64,000 bases of DNA from Terana coerulea. Taxonomy: Eukaryota > Basidiomycota > Agaricomycetes > Polyporales > Phanerochaetaceae. A program made the translations under genes and the position numbers. Within the stretch, counting starts at the first letter, position 1; every line of letters starts with the position of its first letter. The notes under the pieces are model-generated. The model ran no database searches. It was given only the letters and a program-made list of their open reading frames with translations, and was not told the origin of the DNA. The stretch is taken from assembly GCA_024811115.1 (NCBI GenBank), contig JAKOGH010000144.1:62001-126000 (forward strand), given 5' to 3'. This document shows, in pieces, positions 9,361 through 23,339 of this stretch.

Positions 9361-12300
9361 CTCGTCATCTGAGGATGACGCAGCAGATAGCGTAGGTGAG
9401 GGAGGTTCGGACATATACCGCTGGAAATCATGTGGTGACGGTTGCTTGAATGATACGGACTGGGAACCAGTAGCGGCGGGCCCATGGCGCCCTGTGGGAA
9501 CATTGATTTGAAAAGATTCAAGGTGCTCCGGATACCAAGTACTTGAGTCTCTTGTTTGCTTTGACGTAATCTGTGGTGTTTGCCAGAGGCGGGAGCTTGA
9601 AGATGCGTCTGGCAGAGCTTGAGGCGTCACAGGTTGCAATGGTGCAACCTCAGAGAGTCGGTTGGTAGCATGGGGGTTGGAGGAACGTCTATCGGCGAAG
9701 AGTAAAATGATATCCTCGTCTTCATCATCTGTGGGAACCAGCTTCATCGGCTCTAGTACTGAAGAATGAGAAAATACACTCGGCAAGGGGTCGGATAAAT
9801 GGCTGGTTGCAGCTAGCTGTACGCTGTCGTACGATGTTTCAAGCCAATTGATCATGGAAACGGCTGGTAGCATAGGCCCGTGTAGCGGTGAGTGAGCAAT
9901 GGGTTCCGAATGGCGTTTAATAGGTGGTCGAGGCGAAGCGAAGGCTGGCGAATGGGGTCGCAGGAATGTACCTTGGTCATGATGGACCATTACAGGGGCG
10001 AGCTTTGCGTCTCCCTGGTGATAACGACCGCACCCAGATGCGGTGGCACAGACTCCGATTTCCACGCAGCCAAGCCACCGAGGCGAGCAGCCAATTGTTC
10101 AGCTGTCAGTCGCTCCGCGGGATCCGGCGACCAGCAGCGAGTAACAACATCCCACATAGCGGAGTCGAACCCACGCTCGCGGACATTCGGCTGCACGTCT
10201 TCGTACAGAGGTCTGATGTGCTTCTCGCAGACAAGAGTGTATAGCATACTGTCGGGAATGGCGGGGAATGGCGGGTGCCCAGTAAATATCTGGAGCAAAG
10301 GTCGCATCAAGATGAGTAGGCAGATTGCGCTGCGTCTTCAAGGAACGCACCTCATAGATGGTCATTGCAAAACTATACATGTCGGATCTCTTTGACGCAG
10401 GGTTTCCAGACAACTGCTCGGGCGCCATCCATCTCGCAGTGCCTGGCCGATGCCATGAACTGGCAATTGGTGTCATATGCAGTTTGATACGGGAGAGACC
10501 AAAATCGGAGAGGCATGCCGAACCATCGGCGCCAATAAGAATATTTGTCTACATGACCGCCGAGTCGAATTAGCTAAATGTACGAGTTGTAGCTGTGAAG
10601 AATGCCTGCGTACAGCTTTGAGATCGCCATGGACGATGTACTTGTCATGCAAGTACTCAAGACCGAGAGATGCTTCGTGGAGCTATGCAACATATTAGAG
10701 TGTGACCGTAGCGAGTGAACGTTATGAATAGCGACGCACAATTTTACGGCGAGAGCTGCTCGGCTGCTTGTACAGGTATTCAAGCGCATTTCCGCCTTCT
10801 TTCAGCTCTGAGACCATGAACGGATGTTCAGTAGTTGTGCATGCACCCAGGAACTGGAGGATATAGGGACTGGATAGTTCCTTCCACATGGATACTTCCT
10901 GTTGTATGATCTAGCTCATGCGTCTCAGCGATGATAGCACCACACACAACTGCCTGTTAACTAACCGCAGACGAAAACCCTTCGGCGAAGACTTTCACCG
11001 CAACAGCCTTCTCCTGGTAAATTCCGCGGTAAACCTTTGCAGACCCACCAGAGCCGAGCGGCTTTTCGTAGCGTATCGACACCTCCATAGCGCTGACTGC
11101 AGGACCATCGGCAGCGAATCGCAGATCTCCCGTTCGCCTCCGCATGGCATTCAAAGCCCGCTCGCAGCATTGCTTCTCAAGGCCGTCTGAAAGCTCCAGG
11201 ATGTACTAAAATTCCCGCAACTGCACCGTCACACAAAAGACACATAAATCGCTGTGGGAAACGCACCTTTGACAACGCAAGCACTGCGTTGGGTATTTGT
11301 TGATCTCTAATTCCCACTTTCTATTGGGGTAGCTCAGATGTGCAGCCCAACGTAGCTAGTTCGATCAAATACCTCGATAAGCTCGGCCTCAGACGAATTC
11401 AGTAATTCGACGATTGAAGCCTGCATCCGCTCCTCGTCCTTTTATGTGCCTCCTCTAAAACCCGCTTGGCATGCTCTTCCACTTTGAGGATCGCGGAGAC
11501 ATCTTCAGCGCGTGCCCTAACCTAAGCCCAGTATAGCCCGTATGTTAGCTCCGAAGCAGGCAGCGTGTAAGATGAATGACTTGCATGGAGTTCTGCTGTT
11601 GCCTCATGAAGTATCTTGCAAGCTTTCTTCAGCTGCCCTTTCACATGGTGACGGCGCATTAGCTTGTATATCAATGGCCTCTTTGCCAAATTCTGCATTA
11701 TGCTGGAGATTTCACGGAGGGCTCTATATATCATATTGCGACCATCAGTACGGTGAGTACAATCGTGTGGAGAGGACCGACTTCTCAATGTTGGAAAGCT
11801 TGTCATCCAGATCTGAAGTGTATTCAAAGGTGCAATCCTGCAGAGTTTCGACGAGCAAGTGAATTACCCCTTGGATTGCCAAACATTCTCCGCGATGCTC
11901 GTCGATTTTTTGGGAAACTTCGTAGAGGGTGTTGGCCGCCATCACCAAACATGCGAGCGTCTCCAGTGCCAAGGGAGAACGTGGCACAGCATACAAAGCT
12001 TGCTCAGGACCAGCTACATCCTTTCCTTTGGAAGAAAAAGAAACAGGGCGTAGAGCTTGCCCTGCGGGGTGCAGGGGAGGATGGTCCTTCGGTTCGCTGA
12101 GAGTGGATCCCCAGTTGAGCAGCATGTGCTCGGAGTGTTCGGAAATGAGAAGGTGAGATTGCGGGGTCGATGAGCTTTCCGCATTTGTGCGAGACTGTGG
12201 CGATTCAATTGTATGCTCCAGACTTGCTGCGGTCGCGCGGTCCAATTCATCGCCACCGCGACTTTCCCGACTGTTAAGCGGTGAATATTAGATCTGACTG

Positions 12301-12470
12301 GGACAATATGGTGAAAGCCCGTGCTTACTGGGGTTGCAATATGCTCGGGTTGTTGTCGTCCTCCAGGCCTGCAGGGCTTTTCCTGTCTTCGCGATACGCG
12401 CTCGGCTCCCCGCCGTCCCCGCATTCCCAGTCAATCTTGAGAACTCCAGCTGACAAAGCGCCTCAATCAT
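9343..12470 (-). CDS. TKL-type protein kinase with N-terminal four-helix (MLKL/HeLo-like) bundle
   Basis: The N-terminal part (about 12240-11400) is all-helical (LETLACLVMAANTLYEVSQK, then SNIEKALREISSIMQNLAKR), the pattern of fungal MLKL-type N-terminal bundles. The kinase domain follows: glycine loop GSGGSAKVYRG, VAVK lysine, gatekeeper region FLGACTTTEHPFMVSE, catalytic HGDLK (HRD replaced by HGD), DFG and APE (WMAPEQ). A helical lobe ends RCWSPDPAERL. A disordered Ser/Pro-rich tail of about 230 residues ends at 9343. One intron (11522-11584) is GC-AG with donor GCAAGT. Two oddities stand out: a one-base frame break near 11440 between bundle and kinase, and either a 35-nt intron or a frame break near 10030. 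The start is unclear; 12470 is the first usable ATG just past the neighbouring gene. A role in signalling or regulated cell death is inferred from family architecture. Confidence 0.72.
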
Positions 12471-12494
12471 TCATTATCATTAAGCTCAAGATGG

Positions 12495-14471
12495 CTATGA
12501 TGACAAACCATTATTATCAGTGCGAACAATCTCGGGCTGAGCAGTGGCAAGGAGATCCTCGATGCTGTGTGCGGATGTTCCATCTCCCTGGGATTACCCT
12601 TTTATCAGTAACCTTGATAATATCAATAGGCGAGGGAAGTACTATCACCAGATCAGACAGCGCCTTAACAGCTTCGTAACCAGCGAGTGCTATGTCGACG
12701 TCTGAGTTCTGCTTCAAGTTTAGCATCTGAGCGCGGTACATGTCAACTGGCACGTACACTGAGAATGTAATCGAGAATGGCATCTACATCCGGATGTGCC
12801 TGAGTGAAGTGATGGTCTCAGCCGTGACCAATCTCTACTTCATGGGAAGCACTGTGTCACCCACAGGTAGACGCTTGGAAGATGCCTCTAGGTCTGCTTC
12901 ATTCTCATCGTCATCAACAACAACGTGAGAATATAGGTCTGAGTCAGGAGAAGGTGGACCTTTCCCGAGAGCAGCCGGCCCTGCTGCGGCCTTGATCGTT
13001 CGGAGGCCGAAGCGGCGTCTCAGCACATAGCATGACAAGAAGATGCACTGGTCGTTGAGATGGCCATGCTCGCTAAATCCTTGTGTGTTCTGTGGATCTT
13101 CTGCTGTAGATCCTGTGGCATGGAGTGCAGTTTTGGTGTGGTGAAATGGAGCATCCTCTTCAGCGACAGCCCGGGATGATGGATGCGTGATGCCGTCCGA
13201 CGCTGCGGCTGGAAGGGCGCGCTCCGTGCCCGAAGCCACGAAGCTTCCACCCATATGCGTTGTCCTGATCGGTCCTGTGCGGTGAGGGACGGAGGTAGTG
13301 GAAACAAGGGACACGTCCCCGTGTGCTTTGATTGTGACGAATGCGTGTGGTTGAATGTGCATGTCGATAGTGTGCTGTTTGTTGCTGTCGACAAAGGCAG
13401 CCACAGTCCATTGCGAGGTCTTCATCCACCCATGGACCAAGACGATATCCTCCGCATCCAAATCGAAACCCTCCGCAGAGGCAAAGTCGACCCAACTAGC
13501 GTAGTGCTTCAACATGTACGTCTTCAGGCGGTTCGTAGGTGCGAGTGCCTCTGAAACAGATCTGTTCTTGAGGTGTAGAAGTGCACCTTCGTTCTCCGCG
13601 CACTTGAACCGATAGGATATACCCGCGAGATCCCTGCGCAAATATAAGCTCACTATTGTTATATTCATCATTCACTTACTGTCCAACGTCACCACCGACA
13701 TCCAGCTGCCTAACGCTCCTACTGCAATGTGAACCGATGCCAAGAACATTGTCTTGCTTATTGATCAGGCTTGGTCGTAAGTCGAGGAGCTAAAAGTTGT
13801 CAGGAACTCCAAGTGCTTCGTTCAGTACGTGGGTTTGGGGCTTGGTGGCGTTGAACAAACGGTGAAAGCTCCCGTTTTGTATGTATCCCACATCACCAAT
13901 AGTGACTCCATGCTGGTCGGTAGGCTCTGGAAACCACATAGGCCTGCCATAGCCAAACCGACTGAGGCATTTAGCATACACGTCCGCCGCCAACGGCATT
14001 TCTGGCTGTCGATTTGAATTTATCGGAGTAAGAACTGTGTCCGAGGTTGTGATCGAGGCTGAAGAAACAGTATGGCAGGATGGATAGATGTGGACGGGAG
14101 ATACAATGTTGTTTGGTGCGGTGCAACCCCGGGAAGGGTCACACCGCACCGCCTCCCGCGGCGATCCGAACAAACTCAATCCGGAGAACAGGAATGGTGA
14201 CTTTGGCGCGCAATCGTGTTCGCGGATAGCTTCAAATTGGCCCATCAGCCTACGTGTACCTTGATGGTCTAATACAGGAATCACTTACCGTAGAGGAAAT
14301 AGAGCCCACATACGAGATCGACTGGTAACCAATTGGGGTGGTACAAAAATCCAGTCCACAGCGAACGCACTATTATAGCCGTAAATCGCAAGCAGCAGAG
14401 TTGACTTATATGTGAAAGCAACGCACAAAGAGCTAGTGGCCGGTAGACTTCGAGCTGAGTGGGGGTAACAT
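12495..14471 (-). CDS. Conserved Agaricomycete protein of unknown function
   Basis: Spliced reading gives an N-terminal hydrophobic part (FLYHPNWLPVDLVCGLYFLY), then MPLAADVYAKCLSRFGYGRP and IGDVGYIQNGSFHRLFNATK. A second exon set has GALLHLKNRS, DIVLVHGWMKTSQWTVAAF and NDQCIFLSCYVLRRR. The end has LDYILSQNSDVDIALAGYE and then SIEDLLATAQPEI, with the stop at 12495. This order of blocks is known from many paralogues in mushroom genomes; no biochemical role is known to me. The first intron (acceptor before TCAACTC, about 14406) and ATG at 14471 are tentative. The kinase gene begins only about 25 bases downstream on the same strand, an unusually tight spacing. Confidence 0.72.
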
Positions 14472-15391
14472 GGTCAATGTTCCCCGTTCAACGACGATTG
14501 CGCACATGGTCTGCATTCTTTTCTGGGCTTGGTACTGAGGCGCTGTCCCCACTCCACGCACACGACTAAAAATTGCTCCATCAGTTCAACGTGGTACATC
14601 ATGGGTGGCTAACAAACACTGCAGAGAGTCATCCAACACCAAAACCGATGTCCTTGCTGACCAGTCATACCGAGCTGCGTCTCAGTTATCGATGAAGGTG
14701 CCTGCATGTAAGATAGCTATAGCCAATTTGTACCATGAGATTATTTTCTCGATAGCGTTCTTATAGAGAAAGGTACGCACCTCCAGGGGACAGAAGGTTT
14801 TTAGTGTCTGCACTGACGACGAATCAGCCTTGGCCGAGAGAGCTGGCAATATGCGTGGGCTGAGCTGTTATTGCTGTGGCGCATATTGTTCGGAGGATGC
14901 CTCCATAACACTTTCAAAGAGCCGTGCTTGCTATGAACCACGCATGTCGAATCAAGTCCCTTCGCGGTGAGTTCGAATTCAAGTTACTATTTGTGCCTGT
15001 TTGATTCTGAAGCCCCCAATTACCATTCTCAGAATCGACCGTTCTGGACCCACGGCTAGCGCCCGTCAGTTTCCGAGGTGACACCACAACCAAATAGCCG
15101 AATACGTGCGGTAGGTGCCGTCGAGCAAGCCCCATATATACAATTGTGTTGAATTCTGATGATAGAGTCAGGTTCATAGATATAATTGTACATTACGGGG
15201 TGTTACATCAACGTTGACTAGCACGTAGTACGACGGAGGGCCCTGCACATGTTCATCTTCGAAATCACCGAACATACATCCCTCAAGGCTTCTCATTAGG
15301 TCGGCATGCTTGATAACCGCGCATGTCTGAGGTTTGTGTCCGGCCGTAGAAACAACTGGACGCAGCCCGAGTTGCCAATCTGGCAGTACAA
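14472..15391. other. Intergenic stretch
   Basis: About 900 bases between the unknown-function gene and the CaM kinase stop codon. An 87-codon minus-strand frame (14914-15177) has no features. Nothing else is seen. Confidence 0.4.
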
Positions 15392-17646
<2,255 letters not shown>

Positions 17647-17736
17647 CAATGAAGATAGCCGGGAACAAGTGCAGAGGCAGAGTAAGAGACGTCTAGTATG
17701 GGTTTCCAAGGAAAGGGTGTCAGGGGAGGGTCGAAG

Positions 17737-17745
17737 TTGGGTTTT
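17737..17745 (-). promoter_or_regulatory. TATA-like element upstream of the CaM kinase
   Basis: The minus strand reads AGTATATTAAAAC about 90 bases before the ATG at 17646. It is followed by a pyrimidine-rich stretch (CCCTCCCCTGACACCC), the usual basidiomycete core-promoter layout. Confidence 0.35.
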
Positions 17746-17759
17746 AATATACTGCTGCA

Positions 17760-18640
17760 CGCAGCCGAGGTGTGTTCTCCGAGCGCAGACCGTGGCTGTG
17801 CAACGCTGCACATCCTTCCACTGCCTCTGAATGTTTCCTCTCGAACCCGCAGCCTTTGAATGGTATCCTTTGTGCTAACCTGATGCTACTGCTCGACGTC
17901 GAGTATTGAGCACTGCGGGCAGGCATTGCTATCGGCAACAGAACACAGCACATGGAAATTCGAGCGGTTCCAAGGCCGGATTAGCCAATACACAATACAC
18001 GATCGTTCACAAGTAAGCCAGCGTGTTGTTGCTTCTACGCTCCCGCTTCATCTGAACGGTGCCTTATAGAGAACAAGAGATAGAACCCTGGCCCCAGTCG
18101 ACTTGGAGCCTGACCATATATCGCATGGCAATGTCAATCACTGAAGCGTATACTTGAATGTAACCGCCCAGTGCGTAATGTATGAATATATATTCTCGTT
18201 TCGCACACTCCAGCTGTTCGCAGACATCGTATCACCCATCAGACAGTCGTCCAGAAGCCATTGCACCCATAATTCTCCATTGCGCTCACGCAAAAGTCTG
18301 GCTAGATGTGGCGTCCTCCCAAGTTGCGTTGCCAGATCCCCGACGTCCTCCGCAGGCTGAACAAAACGCCAGTGGTACCACTGGCGGATTGAATAATGTC
18401 GGTGGCAATCCCTGGAACAATCACATCTCTAACTTCGTCTGTGAATTCATTTCATGCTGACACCGTCTCGTCAAAAGAGCGGGCTCGACTCAGGTACACA
18501 TGTTGCGATATGTCAACTGGAACATAAACTTGTGTTCTGGGTTAGGCCAATGGGATTTCGGTGCGCTACTTTGAGGGTTACTTTGCCAAGGGTATAGAGA
18601 GACAGTAGTGTAGACGTAGCCGCAGACACGATGCAAAATT
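17760..18640. other. Intergenic stretch with a possible gene remnant
   Basis: Mostly featureless. A minus-strand frame around 18370-18220 reads EDVGDLATQLGRTPHLARLL and continues RERNGELWVQWLLDD. This looks protein-like but has no start, no clear neighbours in frame and no family I recognise. It is treated as a possible remnant only. Confidence 0.25.
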
Positions 18641-21600
18641 TCACTTGCTCTCTGCGATGACCCTCAATTGGCCCAACAATACCCCTGCGTCGATACCGAA
18701 CAGGCTCCTCAAACGATCAGACGAGAGTGCGTACTGAACCGTCTCGAGAAGCCCCTGGGCGAACTGCTTCGGCGTCTGAGCTTCGTCGAGGTCCCTGGCT
18801 GCGTCGTAGATGTCGGAAGTCGAGTCGATCAACTTCCTGGACGCCTCACGAAGCGGCACCAGCTGGGCGAGCAACGCCTGGGTGGACCTCGACGACTCGT
18901 GAATCTCAATCTGGAGCGCAGCGACGTCCTCGATAACCCTCTTTGCGCCGGTGAGCTTGGCCTCGACGTCGAAGAGCTCCTGGTCGATTTGCGCGATGTT
19001 CCGGTTGGCTTCGTCGATTTGACTCTGCAGCTTCTGGCGTTCGTCTTCTAACGTCTTCTCGATAGCACCGGTGGTCACCCGCCCGCCTTGGCCAAAGACA
19101 TCTTGGGTCTGTAACAGTGGCGGAAGATCAGCATTTGAAGGCGATGTCGGGCAAAAAGCTCACCTCGCGTTGCCGAGACCCACGACTTTTGCGCCTCTCC
19201 AGTTCGGACATGCGTTTGTTAAGCTGAGCTTGCAGCTGCGGCAAGGAGTCCAAGAAAAATTGCTTGTCCGCGCTGTCGAGATGTCGTCAGTGTAGCCACC
19301 TTCAGCATCAACTTGAAGACATACATCGCGTCCTCTCTGACGGCAGCCCGGTCGGCCTCGTAACCTACAGCAAACTGGCGAAGCGTAATGAGGCGTGCGT
19401 GCTTGCTGTCCACCGCCTGAATGATATCGTTGCTGGCCCGTTCGAGCTACACAACGGCGTGGACCCGTAAGCCCAGAACGTTTAAGAGGGCAAGGAACCG
19501 CTTACCTCGTCCCCAAGACGCTCGAGATCCTTCAATCTGTCGGAGAGCTTTCTGAACTGACCCTCGAACCTGTCCGACTCCTTCTGGCACAGTTCGACCT
19601 GGTCGTTGATGGCGCGAGTGCGCCTGCCCGTCGTGATCAGCTTGGCCCTCTTCCTCGTCTCGCACAGGTCGTAGAGAAGCTCGATCGACTCGGCGAGGTC
19701 GGTCGTGGCCCTGACTGCATCTGCCTCGGGCTTGCCCAACGCGTTCAAGCGAATTTGGAACATGGTCCTCTTCTGCTGTATCTCGGCATGCGCCTGCTTG
19801 ATCGTCTCCAGCTCCTGTTTGATAATGGTTGCCTCGCTGAGGAACTCCTCGAACGTCTTGTAGGAGGCCTTGCTGCCTCGCGTGGACCACAGCGGCTGAG
19901 AGCAGCGTTAGCTATAACCACCATCAACACTGGTAGACTGGACTTACCATGATACCGTTCACGTAGTTATCTGTAACTCCAATGAACCCGGCGAGTGCCT
20001 GGCCTTCGGCAGACCAGCGCTTGCCATTCTTCTCGTCAGCGACACCGTACCACGCAGACTGGTTTCCTATAAACAACATAAGTTCTGACGCTGCGCGTAC
20101 TTTGATGTACATACCTTTGGAAGTGGCGAAGCGTAGGCCTTGGATGTACTGGCCGTTGGTCACGTAACGGATCTCCGTGATGTCCTCGTCCTCCGTCAGG
20201 TCGAATCCATACTCCTGGCCGCCGGGCCCGCCACGCCAACCAGTAGTGGTGCCATCCGTGAACTCCAGCCTGATAGCGTCGACGGCGGTGCTGCTCGACC
20301 GGACGAACACTCTCGAGATGATTTTCTGATCGAGACCTTCGACGTCGTCTGTGATGCCGTGAGCAACATGCACTGTCCTCGGAGGAAATGCTTACCAGTG
20401 AAGTGTTGCCCGATCCAAGACCCGGCGTAGTTTCCGGTCGAGTCAATGTAGGCGATCGGCACAGGCTTCAGCCAGCCGTGCTGGCCAGCGGTGACCTGCT
20501 GGTAGAGTCTCTGCACCGGCATCGGTCAGCGCTGTGGCTGAAGACGGCACCGTGAGGTTACCCACCTTGTCGCGGCCAGCCCACATGACGCTCAAGGAGA
20601 ACAGCTCCAACGCATGGACGCTGCGAACGAAGGCAATAATGTCGGTGTTGGGGAGAGCATCGGCAGTGAATTCCCCGCTGTAGTGGGGGTGTCCTCGATG
20701 AGCTGCGCACAAAGGTTAGAGACAATGTCGGACGTACCGGAACCAGTGACCACCAGATGATCCCAGCTCAATAATCTCCGTGCTGGCCTCTTGGAAGAAC
20801 AGCCTACATCATGTCCAGTCAGCCAAATATGACCAGACGAAGCCGCGTACGGACCTGATCTCAACGGTTCCGGTAGCTGACTTCCAGGACACAGCCGTGA
20901 TGTCTCCGATCTGGTGATTGTATTGGAATATGCTTTGCAGGGGAATAGAGTCCTGGAAGATTATGCCAATTAAGAAACATCGATGAACGTCAACGCGCAC
21001 TCCTCACCATTCGCAATTGAACCAGACACGGCATTCGCGAATATCGTTGTGTTCGTCCTGAAAGTATACGCGAATCTCGTCCAGGTCTGGCCACCCACCC
21101 GTCAGTATGAGCGCATACTGCACACAAGGCGAACTTACTGTCCCAGGACGTCGCACCGATGCCGGATTCCTTCGATGCCCTCGCAAGTTTCAAGGACGGC
21201 TTCCAGTGCCAGTTCTCCGCCGCGCTATGATACACAGCCAGTCAGCGCAACCGCGAAGGCAAACCATACCACTTGCCGGCAGCAGATGTCGCCATCCTTG
21301 TCTTGGAAGAACAGCATGACGCGGTGCGCGCCGTTGGAGTAGACGGCGGCGATGTTCGTGCCGATGGCGCAGTCCGGCTGTTGGAAGTTCGTCTGCTCCC
21401 ACTTCTCGTTGTGCTTGTGGCGCCACTCGCGGAGGGTGCCCTTGTCGTCTTGGTAAAAGACAGACTGGGACCAGGCATCCCACTGATAATGTGCAATGAG
21501 CAACTAGAGCTGAGCGGGTTATGGGCGCTGCGTACCGCGAAGGTGCAGAGGGTGCTTTCGGGGCTGCTCTTGAAAGTTAGTTCGCCTGAGAGGCGTGAGT

Positions 21601-21934
21601 GAGCCCCGGGCATTCCGAGCAACAATGAGACGGCCATACCAGCGTGCCAGCCATCACCATGGTCGATGATGTCTGTGCATGTATAAGCCTCTTTTGAATC
21701 GACAGTCACGTATACCGCGCACGCACCAAGGTCATTCTTAGCAAATGCTTCCGACAACTGCTTTTCGGTGAGGTCGTTGCACGCCTCGCGGACGGTCCCG
21801 TCCGTAGTCTTGGTGTAGACACGGATACCAGCGTTGCAAGCCGCTGCGGCGAGAGTTGTAGTCCTCTGTACAGCAAGGGCGTCAACAGCCATTGCAGATG
21901 TTAGAGGGGAGCTGCGTACGACAGAGATGGGCAT
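18641..21934 (-). CDS. Lectin-helix protein: fucose-lectin-like propeller, jacalin-like domain, long helical C-terminus
   Basis: Many phase-consistent exons. The N-terminal third has repeated blades of the fungal fucose-specific lectin type: IRVYTKTTDGTVREA, SVFYQDDKGTLREWR, VMLFFQDKDGDICCR, IRVYFQDEHNDIRECR, LFFQEASTEIIELGSS. Next is a jacalin-like domain (KIISRVFVRSSSTAVDAIRL, GGPGGQEYGFDL, ITEIRYVTNGQYIQGLRF, LAGFIGVTDNYVNGI). The last 400 or so residues are helical and coiled-coil-like (EEFLSEATIIKQELETIKQA; LERLGDELERASNDIIQAV; IEKTLEDERQKLQSQIDEA), ending RVIAESK. There is no signal peptide, as in many cytosolic fungal lectins. Intron 21225-21276 is GC-AG (donor GCAAGT). One junction near 20990 is hard to phase. 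Carbohydrate binding is inferred from the domains. The helical part could be structural or membrane-active; nothing here decides that. Confidence 0.8.
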
Positions 21935-22023
21935 GGTCGAAGGGTACTTGTTTCACAAATGGCTTTGGCGAGGGAAGACGTCCGGTGAGGCGAACTTGAG
22001 GGTATGGGGCGGACCAGGAGCAC

Positions 22024-22031
22024 CTTATATA
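22024..22031 (-). promoter_or_regulatory. TATA box upstream of the lectin-helix gene
   Basis: The minus strand reads GGTGTATATAAGG about 90 bases before the ATG at 21934, a strong TATA consensus at a typical distance. Confidence 0.6.
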
Positions 22032-22039
22032 CACCCACC

Positions 22040-23339
22040 GTGGTAAAAGGTGCTGGCCATTTACGCAGACTGCCTGTGTAGTGGACGACGATAGCGTTAG
22101 ATTTCCGGATAGCCTCTCGATGCACGTTGCGGGGTTATGTCGTAAACATCTTCAATCTTGGGCCACGGTGTATCGCGCCGTGCTTGAAAGGCACCCGGAA
22201 AGAGGATGGTGCTCGCACCCGCATTGCGCCCTATGATTCTTCTGGGCCGTAATGTCGGGCTAATTGGAATGAGGGATATGAACAAGGCGCATGTCATGGA
22301 ATAGAACAGTTTACGACACCTATGCCCATCCATAATCATGGAGGTATCTGCAACATGCGCCACGACCCATACACAGTTGTGAGGGCTTCCCAGCAATTAG
22401 CGAACCAGCTGAGCTGAGCTCCAGCCCCGGGCGGAGCAATGCAAGGCCAATCGTATGCATCGGGAAGTGCGCCTTGGACGCGATCTGCTTCGACTACAGT
22501 CTTCTATGACGTGGACCGCCATTCTGCGCATGCACCTGAGACAAGAGAGAAACACTCAGTGGCCGGGATAGGAACACTGATAAACTCTATCTTCTGACCT
22601 GGTAGAGATGGAAGCGCGATGAATGCGACACGAGGAGATCAAGGTTGGGGAAGCGCCCTCGGGAAGCACAACAGAGTTACGGTCGACGACATCTCGAGCT
22701 TCCCAGACGTGCTAAAGACATGCGCGCACAACGAGGCCACGTCGAGCTCGAACGGCGGTGCGGCTTCTGACCATCGTGGCAACACGCCCGACAAGGGTCC
22801 TTTCAAGCCGGCTGACTTCTTATGCTTCTGGAAGTACCGCGATGGTGAATTTCCGCAGAAAACAGTAGTGTTTAGGACGATGTACAGACTTGCATGCGCC
22901 TTCTTCGTATGTCTGGGCTGATCATAAGACGAGCGAGCGAGCATCTAGTAACATTGAACAAGCACACCTACTGAGACTGGAAGAATCGACGGGGTTGCAT
23001 CTGACGGGATTGTCACGGCCCTCGTCCGTCTCGTATGGCGGAAGTGCATAGCGTCTGGCAGCCGACGAGAGGCGATGAAAACAACCTATCAGGCCAAGGC
23101 ACCCTACTCAGAGGCCGTACCGAGCATTTTCGGCGAACTGTATGAATTTCACCCTCGCAGTCTCAAGCTGAGCCTTGGGTCTACGCTCTCAGTCTGTGGC
23201 TTGCCGTATTTCTTTGATTCAGGTGTTCTTGCTCTAAATCTACAAATGTGTCGTGCGATCTGAAACACCTGTCTCTCGTCAGCCTCCTCCCATATCACTA
23301 GCAGCAACACTCACCTATCCCCATCACCATAATCGCAGA
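22040..23339. other. Intergenic stretch with unassigned minus-strand frames
   Basis: Minus-strand pieces at about 22944-22640 (ending in FELDVASLCAHVFSTSGKLE and following residues), about 22490-22340 (GAQLSWFANCWEALTTVYGS) and 22340-22100 (a short frame starting MDGHRCRKLF with a hydrophobic segment) have protein-like composition. I could not splice them into one frame or identify them. A decayed or unrecognised gene is possible. Confidence 0.25.
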
